Shown piece after piece: positions 7,175 to 11,916 of a stretch of DNA of 11,916 nucleotides (positions within the stretch are counted from its first letter, which is position 1; each line of letters starts with the position of its first letter). Made by a program: the position numbers and the translations under genes. The notes under the pieces were generated by a model. That model saw only the letters and a program-made list of their open reading frames with translations, had not been told where the DNA came from and ran no database searches. Source of the stretch: an uncultured Prevotellaceae bacterium (GTDB lineage: Bacteria > Bacteroidota > Bacteroidia > Bacteroidales > Muribaculaceae). The DNA is taken from positions 1-11,916 of the forward strand of contig CALBLR010000415.1 in assembly GCA_937896015.1 (NCBI GenBank), given 5' to 3'.

Positions 7175-8077
7175 TTAGTTATGCAGGCCGCGCGAGCGCA
7201 GATAGTTGAGCATCATTTGCGGTCGGTCGGTCTGGATTAGGTGCGCGCCGAGGCGGTCGATGAGGTAGCCCCAGCCCTGGTCCATGCTCTTGAGCGTGGC
7301 ATCGTCGTCGTGTCCGCCGGCCATGGTGTCCCACAGGGTGTTATACCATATAAGGGTGCGGCCTGTGAGGCTGCGGGCCAGCTTCAGCGGCAGTTTGTTG
7401 GTGTCGGAGCGGAACAGCAGTTCGAAGGCCACCGGGTGGAGTTTGTCGATAAACTCGTTGATGCAGGCCTCGGCCGTGTCGGTGTCGAGGTTGACAATGG
7501 GCATGTAGATGATGTCGTTGAGATACTTGCCATAGAGCCGCTTCACCTCATCGGGGCTTTTTTTGCCCTTCATCACTATCTGGCGCGTGGTGCCGGTTTT
7601 TTGGGCCAGGGCATACACCTGGTCGAAATAGCGGTCGGCCTTGTCGAGGTTGAGCATCACGCGGCCCTTGGCCATGAGCAGCACCTGCTCGAGGGTGGGC
7701 ACCCGCTGGCCGGTGCGTATGCCGCAGCCGTTGCGCAGATGCAGCTTGGCTATGGAGTCGCTGGGCGTCTGGGCAATTTTGCCCTTGCCGGTGGTGGGGT
7801 TGAGTGTGGGGTCGTGCATGAGGATCAGCACACCGTCGGACGTGCGCTGCAGGTCGACCTCCACAATGTCGACACCCATTTTAATGGCGCTTTCAATTCC
7901 CTCAAGCGAGTTTTCGGGAAAGTTGCGCCAGTCGCCGCGGTGGGCGGCCACTATCACTCCGCTGCGGTCGCCGCTCAGCAGCCGCTGGCGAATGCTGTCG
8001 GCGCGAGTCTGCGCCACTGCCTGCAAGGCGCACAGGGCCAGGCAGACGAGCACTATCAGTTTTCCTATCTTTCTCAT
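7175..8077 (-). CDS. Exported glycerophosphodiester phosphodiesterase family protein
   Basis: The 300-residue protein has a Sec signal peptide (1-23, ending AVAQ) and no lipobox that fits. The rest is a GDPD TIM-barrel. Diagnostic residues are visible: His46-Arg47 in AAHRGDW, Glu55 in FPENS, Glu73 and Asp75 in VEVDLQ, and the second catalytic His88 in LMHDPT, followed by NPTTGKGK. The family splits glycerophosphodiesters into glycerol 3-phosphate and an alcohol, using Ca or Mg. Export suggests action in the periplasm or at the surface on lipid head groups, teichoic-type polymers or similar phosphodiesters; the actual substrate is inferred only to class level. It lies 25 bases downstream of the esterase gene on the same strand, so the two are probably one operon, ending at the terminator at 7094-7122. 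Confidence 0.9.
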   Translation of the reverse strand: MRKIGKLIVLVCLALCALQAVAQTRADSIRQRLLSGDRSGVIVAAHRGDWRNFPENSLEGIESAIKMGVDIVEVDLQRTSDGVLILMHDPTLNPTTGKGKIAQTPSDSIAKLHLRNGCGIRTGQRVPTLEQVLLMAKGRVMLNLDKADRYFDQVYALAQKTGTTRQIVMKGKKSPDEVKRLYGKYLNDIIYMPIVNLDTDTAEACINEFIDKLHPVAFELLFRSDTNKLPLKLARSLTGRTLIWYNTLWDTMAGGHDDDATLKSMDQGWGYLIDRLGAHLIQTDRPQMMLNYLRSRGLHN

Positions 8078-8102
8078 TTTTTGTCAATATTCATTGGTCA
8101 CG

Positions 8103-9011
8103 TTACTTTTGTTTTTTATCGGCGGCAGCCCTGAAGGCCTTGTCGAAAAACACCATTTGGTAGTCAATTGAGTTGCACCAGTAGTCCCATGTGTGGCGTC
8201 CTGGTCGAATGGTGTAGTCGTGGGCGATTTTGCGGTCGAGCAGCACCTTGTGCAGATTGTTGTTCACCTTGTAGAAGATGTCGTTCACACCGTCGTCGAT
8301 GGTTATGTTCTGGGTGGTCTGCACAGTGGCGGCCAAGTTGACGATGGAGTGCGACGCCCACAGTTCCTTGTTGTCGTCGTAGTTGCCCAGGCGGTCCTTG
8401 ATGTGCCAGCGCTCGGGAAACTTGGTGATGTCCACGCCGCCGCTCATGCAGCCTATGGAGTTGAACACGTCGGGGTGGCGCAGACCCACCCACATGGCTC
8501 CGTGGCCGCCCATGCTGAGGCCGGCAATGGCCCGCATCTCCTTGGTGGCCTTGGTGCGGTAGTGCGAGTCGATGTAGCTCACCAGCTCGCTGCTGATGTA
8601 GGTTTCGAACTGCATTTTGGGGTCGATGGGTGAATCGAAATACCAGCTGTCCTGCCCGTCGGGGCACACAAATATCACGCTGTAGCGGTCGGCCAACTCG
8701 TGCAGATCCTTCTTGCGCGGCCAGTTGCTGTAGTCGCCGTTGGCGCCGTGCAGCAGGTAGACCACGGGGTAGCGGTCGTTGGGCACATAGCGGTTGTAGT
8801 ACACTTCGGGCACAATCACCACGTTTTTAATGGCGCGGCCCATCTTGGCGCTCATCACTTCGATGGTGTCGGCCGTGGCCGTGCGCTTGGCGCGCACCTC
8901 GGTGCGCACGCGGCTCTTCTGCGCCCTTTTGGGCGCGGCGGCCACGCTGGCGTTGCCCGCCCACAGCAGCATGGCCATGGCGAGCATGAAATTAATGCGT
9001 AATGGTTTCAT
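8103..9011 (-). CDS. Exported alpha/beta-hydrolase esterase (esterase D / CE1-like)
   Basis: The 302-residue protein has a signal peptide (1-26, ending VAAA) and then a basic linker up to about residue 45. The remainder is an alpha/beta hydrolase of the esterase D / antigen 85 / carbohydrate esterase 1 type. It shows YLLHGANGD (85-93) for the oxyanion region, the nucleophile elbow GLSMGG with Ser166, a probable acid at Asp240 or Asp244 (IDDGVNDIFY), and His273 in PGRHTWDYW. Relatives include feruloyl and acetyl xylan esterases and S-formylglutathione hydrolases. The signal peptide argues against the last of these. The natural ester could be a plant cell-wall or other carbohydrate ester, but the sequence does not decide. 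It is first in an operon with the GDPD protein and has a probable promoter at 9075-9082. Confidence 0.9.
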   Translation of the reverse strand: MKPLRINFMLAMAMLLWAGNASVAAAPKRAQKSRVRTEVRAKRTATADTIEVMSAKMGRAIKNVVIVPEVYYNRYVPNDRYPVVYLLHGANGDYSNWPRKKDLHELADRYSVIFVCPDGQDSWYFDSPIDPKMQFETYISSELVSYIDSHYRTKATKEMRAIAGLSMGGHGAMWVGLRHPDVFNSIGCMSGGVDITKFPERWHIKDRLGNYDDNKELWASHSIVNLAATVQTTQNITIDDGVNDIFYKVNNNLHKVLLDRKIAHDYTIRPGRHTWDYWCNSIDYQMVFFDKAFRAAADKKQK

Positions 9012-9074
9012 ATTCAGTGTTTGGTTTAATTAACAGCATCTGTTGCGGCCACCGCCCCTGGCGATTGCCACCCC

Positions 9075-9082
9075 CAAAGTTA
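9075..9082 (-). promoter_or_regulatory. Probable -7 promoter box for the esterase-GDPD operon
   Basis: On the minus strand this reads TAACTTTG, a full match to TAnnTTTG, 63 bases before the esterase ATG. No TTTG is found at the expected -33 spacing. The leader would contain AACAG-ATG-CTGTT (9044-9032), a small perfect hairpin. Confidence 0.5.
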
Positions 9083-9124
9083 CTAAAAAATAGCGGTTAT
9101 CGTGGCGCGGCAGCCGGGCAACTG

Positions 9125-9155
9125 TTGCAAATTGCGAAAAAAAGGCATACCTTTG
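9125..9155 (+). promoter_or_regulatory. Promoter of tRNA-Leu
   Basis: TTG (9125-9127), 20 bases, then TACCTTTG (9148-9155). The predicted transcription start near 9162 is about six bases before the mature tRNA 5' end. It is divergent from the esterase promoter about 45-70 bases away. Confidence 0.75.
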
Positions 9156-9167
9156 CACACGCAAACC

Positions 9168-9249
9168 GCGCATATGGCGTAATTGGTAGCCGCGCTAGAC
9201 TTAGGATCTAGTGACTAACGTCGTGTGGGTTCGAGTCCCTCTATGCGCA
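9168..9249 (+). tRNA. tRNA-Leu, anticodon UAG
   Basis: An 82-base class II tRNA. Acceptor stem GCGCATA (9168-9174) pairs fully with TATGCGC (9242-9248), with discriminator A at 9249. The D stem is GCG (9177-9179) with CGC (9191-9193). The anticodon stem is CTAGA (9195-9199) with TCTAG (9207-9211), and the loop CTTAGGA gives anticodon TAG at 9202-9204. The long variable arm has the stem GAC/GTC (9213-9222), as expected for leucine. The T loop is TTCGAGT (9230-9236) and the T stem is GTGGG/CCCTC, with an unusual T-T opposition at 9226 and 9240. CCA is not encoded (CAA follows). It reads CUN leucine codons, chiefly CUA and CUG. Confidence 0.96.
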
Positions 9250-9255
9250 CAAGCA

Positions 9256-9303
9256 CAGCCAAGGCAGCCGCCCGCACCAAGGGGCAGCTGCCTTGGCTGC
9301 TTT
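9256..9303 (+). terminator. Hairpin after tRNA-Leu, probable terminator
   Basis: CAGCCAAGGCAGC (9256-9268) is perfectly complementary to GCTGCCTTGGCTG (9287-9299), with an 18-base loop, 7 bases after the tRNA. Only CTTT follows, so the T run is weak; it may instead serve as a 3' processing or attenuating structure. The TTT is shared with the -33 box of the queF promoter. Confidence 0.6.
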
Positions 9304-9332
9304 GGCGGTGTGGGGTATATTTTGTATCTTTG
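9301..9332 (+). promoter_or_regulatory. Promoter of the que operon
   Basis: TTTG (9301-9304), 20 bases, then TATCTTTG (9325-9332): a full match to both boxes of the Bacteroidetes consensus. It begins directly after the hairpin that follows tRNA-Leu. The predicted start is near 9339 and the leader is about 86 bases. Confidence 0.8.
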
Positions 9333-9341
9333 CACAACGAA

Positions 9342-9362
9342 GTGCCGGCTGGTGCCGCGCAC
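9342..9362 (+). promoter_or_regulatory. Hairpin at the 5' end of the que operon leader
   Basis: GTGCCGGC (9342-9349) pairs with GCCGCGCAC (9354-9362) over eight pairs with one bulged C and the loop TGGT. It would lie a few bases from the predicted transcript start. It may protect the mRNA or have a regulatory role. I see no preQ1-I riboswitch pattern in the leader. Confidence 0.45.
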
Positions 9363-9409
9363 GCTATTATTTAATGAATTATAGTACTTTACAAGCAACA
9401 ATCATACAG

Positions 9410-9417
9410 AGGGAGAG
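9410..9417 (+). promoter_or_regulatory. Ribosome binding site of queF
   Basis: AGGGAGAG ends seven bases before the ATG at 9425. Purine-rich sites of this kind are absent before most other genes here, and it supports 9425 over the in-frame ATG at 9374. Confidence 0.5.
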
Positions 9418-9424
9418 AAAGAGC

Positions 9425-9898
9425 ATGTCAAGAAACGAGAAGGAACTTGAGGGAGTGACGCTGCTGGGCAACCAGCACACCAAGTATGCCACCGACTACG
9501 CGCCAGAGGTGCTTGAGACATTTGTCAACAAGCATCCCGAGAACGAGTATCTGGTGACGCTCGACTGCCCCGAATTCACCACGCTGTGCCCCAAGACGGG
9601 CCAGCCCGACTTCGGGCACATCATCATCAGCTACATTCCGCGCGAGCGCATGGTGGAGAGCAAGAGCCTGAAACTGTATCTGTTCAGTTTCCGCAACCAC
9701 GGCGACTTTCATGAGGACTGCGTGAACATAATCATGAACGACCTTATAAAGCTCATGGACCCCAAGTATATCGAAGTGGTGGGACTCTTCCGCCCCCGCG
9801 GCGGCATCTCGATTCTGCCCTTCGCCAACCACGGCGACGCCGACCACCAGGAAATGGTGCGCACCCGCCTGCTGGCCAGCTTAAGAAACAAATACTAA
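9425..9898 (+). CDS. queF: NADPH-dependent 7-cyano-7-deazaguanine (preQ0) reductase
   Basis: This 157-residue cytoplasmic enzyme reduces the nitrile of preQ0 to the aminomethyl group of preQ1, using two NADPH. It is the short, single-domain (YkvM-type) form with the tunnelling fold. Catalytic Cys55 (TTLCPKTG) forms a thioimide with the substrate, Asp62 (QPDFGH) is the proton donor, the QueF signature ESKSLKLY lies at 78-85, and His96-Glu97 (DFHED) bind the substrate. The frame is open upstream with another ATG at 9374. The start at 9425 is preferred because a purine-rich ribosome site precedes it and the resulting length fits the family. It is the first gene of the que operon, 30 bases before queC. 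Confidence 0.97.
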   Translation: MSRNEKELEGVTLLGNQHTKYATDYAPEVLETFVNKHPENEYLVTLDCPEFTTLCPKTGQPDFGHIIISYIPRERMVESKSLKLYLFSFRNHGDFHEDCVNIIMNDLIKLMDPKYIEVVGLFRPRGGISILPFANHGDADHQEMVRTRLLASLRNKY

Positions 9899-9928
9899 CG
9901 CTACAAAACAAATCGACACACTCACATT

Positions 9929-10612
9929 ATGGCAAAAGATGCAGTTATAGTGATTTCGGGCGGAATGGACTCGGTGACCCTGCTACACGAATACAAGGAC
10001 CAGATAGGCCTTGCCGTGACCTTTGACTACGGCAGCACACAAAACGACCGCGAGCGCCAGTATGCCGTGCTGCACTGCAAGCGGCTGGGCATAAAGCACA
10101 TAATAATTCCGCTCGACTTTATGCACAAATACTTCAAGAGCGCGCTGCTCGAAAGCCCCGAGGCCATACCCGAGGGCAACTATGATGACGCCAACATGAA
10201 GTCGACCGTGGTGCCATTCCGCAACGGCATAATGCTGGCCATTGCCTGCGGCATTGCCGAGAGCAACGGGCTGAAGAGGGTGATGATCGCCAACCACGCC
10301 GGCGACCACACCATATATCCCGACTGCCGCCAGGAGTTTGTCGACGCCATGTCGCACGCCATGCGCGCAGGCACCTACGAGGGCATCGAGATATTCGCCC
10401 CCTACACCGGCATAAGCAAGACCGACATAGCGCGCCACGGCAAGCGGCTGGGCATTGACTACAGCGAGACGTACTCGTGCTACAAGGGCGGCGCCAAGCA
10501 CTGCGGCAAGTGCGGCACATGCCGCGAAAGGCGCGAGGCGCTGCGCGACGCCGGCATAGCCGACACCACCGAGTATCTGAGCGACGCCGAGGATGGCGGC
10601 GAAAAGCAATAA
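9929..10612 (+). CDS. queC: 7-cyano-7-deazaguanine synthase
   Basis: The 227-residue enzyme converts 7-carboxy-7-deazaguanine and ammonia to preQ0 with ATP consumption. The N-terminal PP-loop SGGMDS (10-15) binds ATP. The C-terminal zinc site is formed by Cys184, Cys192, Cys195 and Cys198 in the pattern SCY...HCGKCGTC. Other conserved pieces are FDYGSTQNDRE, VPFRNG and the substrate-site region NHAGDHTIYPDCR, where many relatives read HxxDxxxYPDCR. Length is typical and the start is the only reasonable ATG. It is 30 bases after queF and 24 before queD, so co-transcription is expected. The product is the direct substrate of QueF. Confidence 0.97.
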   Translation: MAKDAVIVISGGMDSVTLLHEYKDQIGLAVTFDYGSTQNDRERQYAVLHCKRLGIKHIIIPLDFMHKYFKSALLESPEAIPEGNYDDANMKSTVVPFRNGIMLAIACGIAESNGLKRVMIANHAGDHTIYPDCRQEFVDAMSHAMRAGTYEGIEIFAPYTGISKTDIARHGKRLGIDYSETYSCYKGGAKHCGKCGTCRERREALRDAGIADTTEYLSDAEDGGEKQ

Positions 10613-10636
10613 CTTTTTTTTTCCAACCTGACGCAT

Positions 10637-10975
10637 ATGGGAATGTATTATGTGAAAAAGACGCTTGAGGTGTCGGCCAGCCACCAGCTTAGGCTCGACT
10701 ACGAGAGCAAATGCCAGAACCTGCACGGCCACAACTGGGTGATTACGGTGTATTGCCGCTCGCGCGAGCTTGATGCCAACGGCATGGTGTGCGACTTCTC
10801 GAAAATAAAGTCGCTAATCAAGAGCCGCATGGACCACTGCAACCTTAACGAGCAGTTCAGTTTCAACCCCACCGCCGAAAACATTGCGCACTGGATTGTA
10901 GACAATGTGCCCAACTGCTACCGGGCCGACGTGTGCGAGTCGCAGAACAACGAGGCGAGCTATGTGGACGATTAA
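10637..10975 (+). CDS. queD: 6-carboxy-5,6,7,8-tetrahydropterin synthase
   Basis: This 112-residue member of the PTPS/QueD family turns 7,8-dihydroneopterin triphosphate into 6-carboxytetrahydropterin, the first committed step to queuosine. Zinc ligands are His16 (SASHQL), His30 and His32 (NLHGHNW). The catalytic Cys26 lies four residues before His30, giving the CxxxHxH arrangement of QueD. Asp66-His67 (RMDHCNLN) and Glu101 (CESQNN) complete the site. It is slightly short for the family. The start at 10637 is used, but the ATG two codons later is possible. The preceding bases are T-rich with no Shine-Dalgarno. The end overlaps queE by 14 bases. Confidence 0.95.
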   Translation: MGMYYVKKTLEVSASHQLRLDYESKCQNLHGHNWVITVYCRSRELDANGMVCDFSKIKSLIKSRMDHCNLNEQFSFNPTAENIAHWIVDNVPNCYRADVCESQNNEASYVDD

Positions 10976-11552
10976 CGAGATTTTCCAGTCGCTGCAGGGC
11001 GAGGGCTACAACACCGGCACGGCAAGCGTGTTTGTGCGCTTCAGCGGGTGCAACCTGAAGTGCGGTTTTTGCGACACCGCCCACCAGAGCGGCACGCCCA
11101 TGTCGCTGCCGCAAATAGTTGAGGCCATAATGCAATGGCCCAAGGCACCGCTGGTGGTGCTCACGGGCGGCGAGCCAAGCCTGTGGGTCACGGCCGAGAT
11201 GCTCGCTGCCATCAAGCGGCTCACTGGCAAGCGCATAGCCATCGAAACCAACGGCACGCGTCCCCTGCCCGAGGGCATCGACTGGGTGACGCTGTCACCC
11301 AAATTCACCTTTGAGGGCGGCGACGCGCTGCCCTGCGTGCTGCGCAGCTGCAACGAGCTGAAGGTGGTGTATTGCGGCCAAGACCTGTCGGTGTACGACG
11401 GCATCGAAACCCGCCACCGCTTTTTGCAGCCGTGCTTTGTGGCCGACGCCGAGCAGTGCCGGCGCAATGTGGAGGCCTGCGTGGAGGCCGTACTCTCACA
11501 CCCCGAGTGGAGGCTGTCGCTGCAAACCCACCGCATGCTAAACATTCGCTGA
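10962..11552 (+). CDS. queE: 7-carboxy-7-deazaguanine synthase, radical SAM
   Basis: The 196-residue enzyme rearranges 6-carboxytetrahydropterin to 7-carboxy-7-deazaguanine using S-adenosylmethionine and a [4Fe-4S] cluster. Cluster ligands Cys30, Cys34 and Cys37 stand in the standard CxxxCxxC spacing (SGCNLKCGFC). Family marks are EIFQSLQGEG (6-15), LTGGEPS (67-73), IETNGT (94-99), LSPK (111-114) and the ending LQTHRMLNIR. The start at 10962 gives the usual N-terminus with EIFxSLQGEG a few residues in. It overlaps the last 14 bases of queD, which suggests translational coupling. It is the last gene of the que cluster. No convincing terminator follows, only a run of six T at 11573-11578. Confidence 0.97.
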   Translation: MWTINEIFQSLQGEGYNTGTASVFVRFSGCNLKCGFCDTAHQSGTPMSLPQIVEAIMQWPKAPLVVLTGGEPSLWVTAEMLAAIKRLTGKRIAIETNGTRPLPEGIDWVTLSPKFTFEGGDALPCVLRSCNELKVVYCGQDLSVYDGIETRHRFLQPCFVADAEQCRRNVEACVEAVLSHPEWRLSLQTHRMLNIR

Positions 11553-11591
11553 GCTTCACACCGAAAGGAAAGTTTTTTCAATTTATTTGCT

Positions 11592-11599
11592 TAATTTTG
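11592..11599 (+). promoter_or_regulatory. Promoter-like -7 box after queE
   Basis: TAATTTTG matches TAnnTTTG and continues with CA, as many Bacteroidetes promoters do. No TTTG is present at the -33 position; a T run lies there instead. It would transcribe the stretch with potential structure at 11655-11750. Confidence 0.35.
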
Positions 11600-11916
11600 C
11601 ACGCTTTTCCAATTTAGCAGCCAGCCAGAGTGCGGCAGCTTAATTGACTGAGCCATGAGAAGTCGTGTTGGGCCGTGGAACCCCATAATTAACCTCTCAT
11701 TGTGAAAGACATATTATAAATCAACACTTTAACCGGAGAGCGGGACTCTCAACTGCGTTTACAATCACAGGCATCTTCTTGTGAGGCTTTTTGCGTCCAT
11801 ACCATTGGGCTCTGGAGTCGGCAAAAAAATGTTTTTTGATTGCCGCCGAAACATGTCTCACAAAACGAGTCATGCCCAAATTAATTTTGCAACAGTAACG
11901 ACACACACATTTTTAA
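11600..11916. other. Gene-free, AT-richer stretch to the window end
   Basis: No convincing gene is seen. A 61-codon minus-strand frame (11721-11906, basic, ending SPALRLKC) and a 16-codon plus-strand frame from 11655 (MRSRVGPWNPIINLSL) exist but lack homology that I recognise. Potential RNA structure: ATGAGA (11655-11660) with TCTCAT (11695-11700) enclosing TGGG (11669-11672) with CCCA (11682-11685), and GAGAG with CTCTC (11736-11750). A long A/T palindrome, CAAAAAA-TG-TTTTTTG, lies near 11822-11838. It is probably an upstream region of a gene beyond the window, or it holds an unrecognised small RNA. Confidence 0.4.
11882..11889 (+). promoter_or_regulatory. Promoter-like -7 box near the window end
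   Basis: TAATTTTG again, in the same context TTAATTTTGCA as at 11591. It could serve a gene beginning beyond 11916. No -33 TTTG is seen. Confidence 0.3.

Noticed and set aside
6117..7178. A 353-codon plus-strand frame
   Set aside because: It is antisense to ansA, whose protein has all asparaginase motifs; the frame has no domain and crosses the ansA promoter.
7241..8134. A 297-codon plus-strand frame
   Set aside because: It is antisense to the GDPD-family gene, which has its complete signal peptide and catalytic motifs.
9333..9424. A preQ1-I riboswitch before queF
   Set aside because: Expected from biology, but the characteristic stem-loop with an A-rich tail pairing into the loop is not visible; only a plain hairpin is seen.
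9374..9898. A longer queF starting at 9374
   Set aside because: It would add 17 residues lacking family similarity, while the 9425 start has a purine-rich ribosome site at normal spacing.
234..10975. Gene overlaps of exactly 14 bases at 234-247 and at 10962-10975
   Set aside because: The same length in two unrelated gene pairs with different sequences is best taken as coincidence.
11721..11906. A 61-codon basic minus-strand frame
   Set aside because: There is no ribosome site, no clear promoter, no homology that I recognise, and its length is within chance for AT-richer DNA. It is recorded only within the description of the end region.
1..11916. CRISPR array, rRNA, complete insertion sequence or phage genes
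   Set aside because: No regularly spaced repeats, rRNA segments, transposase, integrase or phage structural genes are seen on either strand.

Overview
The window looks like chromosomal DNA of a GC-rich member of the Bacteroidales, possibly Muribaculaceae-like; the order is well supported and the family is a guess. The evidence is several promoters of the Bacteroidetes type (TTTG or TTG, about 20 bases, then TAnnTTTG), almost no Shine-Dalgarno sequences, a tRNA without an encoded CCA, and a C-terminal tail resembling the type IX secretion sorting domains of this group.

Positions 1-2665 hold a tightly packed plus-strand operon: the 3' end of an unrecognised gene, a small unrecognised lipoprotein, a trans-polyprenyl diphosphate synthase and a TatD-family metal-dependent hydrolase. 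Three of its four genes touch or overlap. After a short intergenic region with a probable promoter comes a 909-residue secreted protein (2822-5551) with a GHL10 glycoside-hydrolase-like domain, beta-sandwich repeats and a sorting-like tail, closed by a strong terminator.

The 445-base gap between this gene and the convergent asparaginase gene contains what looks like a small non-autonomous transposable element (5641-5883): imperfect terminal inverted repeats, a matching 4-base direct repeat on each side, and an interior full of short hairpins.

Positions 5997-9011 are minus strand: a cytoplasmic type I asparaginase with its own promoter, preceded by a two-gene operon for an exported alpha/beta-hydrolase esterase and an exported glycerophosphodiester phosphodiesterase-family protein. 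The asparaginase promoter overlaps the terminator of that operon.

From 9125 the plus strand carries tRNA-Leu(UAG) and then queF-queC-queD-queE. These four enzymes take dihydroneopterin triphosphate to preQ1, the free-base precursor of the tRNA wobble nucleoside queuosine. QueD makes carboxytetrahydropterin, QueE makes carboxydeazaguanine, QueC makes preQ0 and QueF reduces it to preQ1. FolE, Tgt, QueA and QueG/QueH are not in the window.

The last about 360 bases are richer in A and T, contain no convincing gene, and carry two promoter-like sites and some potential RNA structure. Most of the window is ordinary housekeeping and envelope metabolism. The most unusual items are the 243-base element and the overlapping terminator and promoter arrangements; I found no clear evidence of a new multi-gene system.
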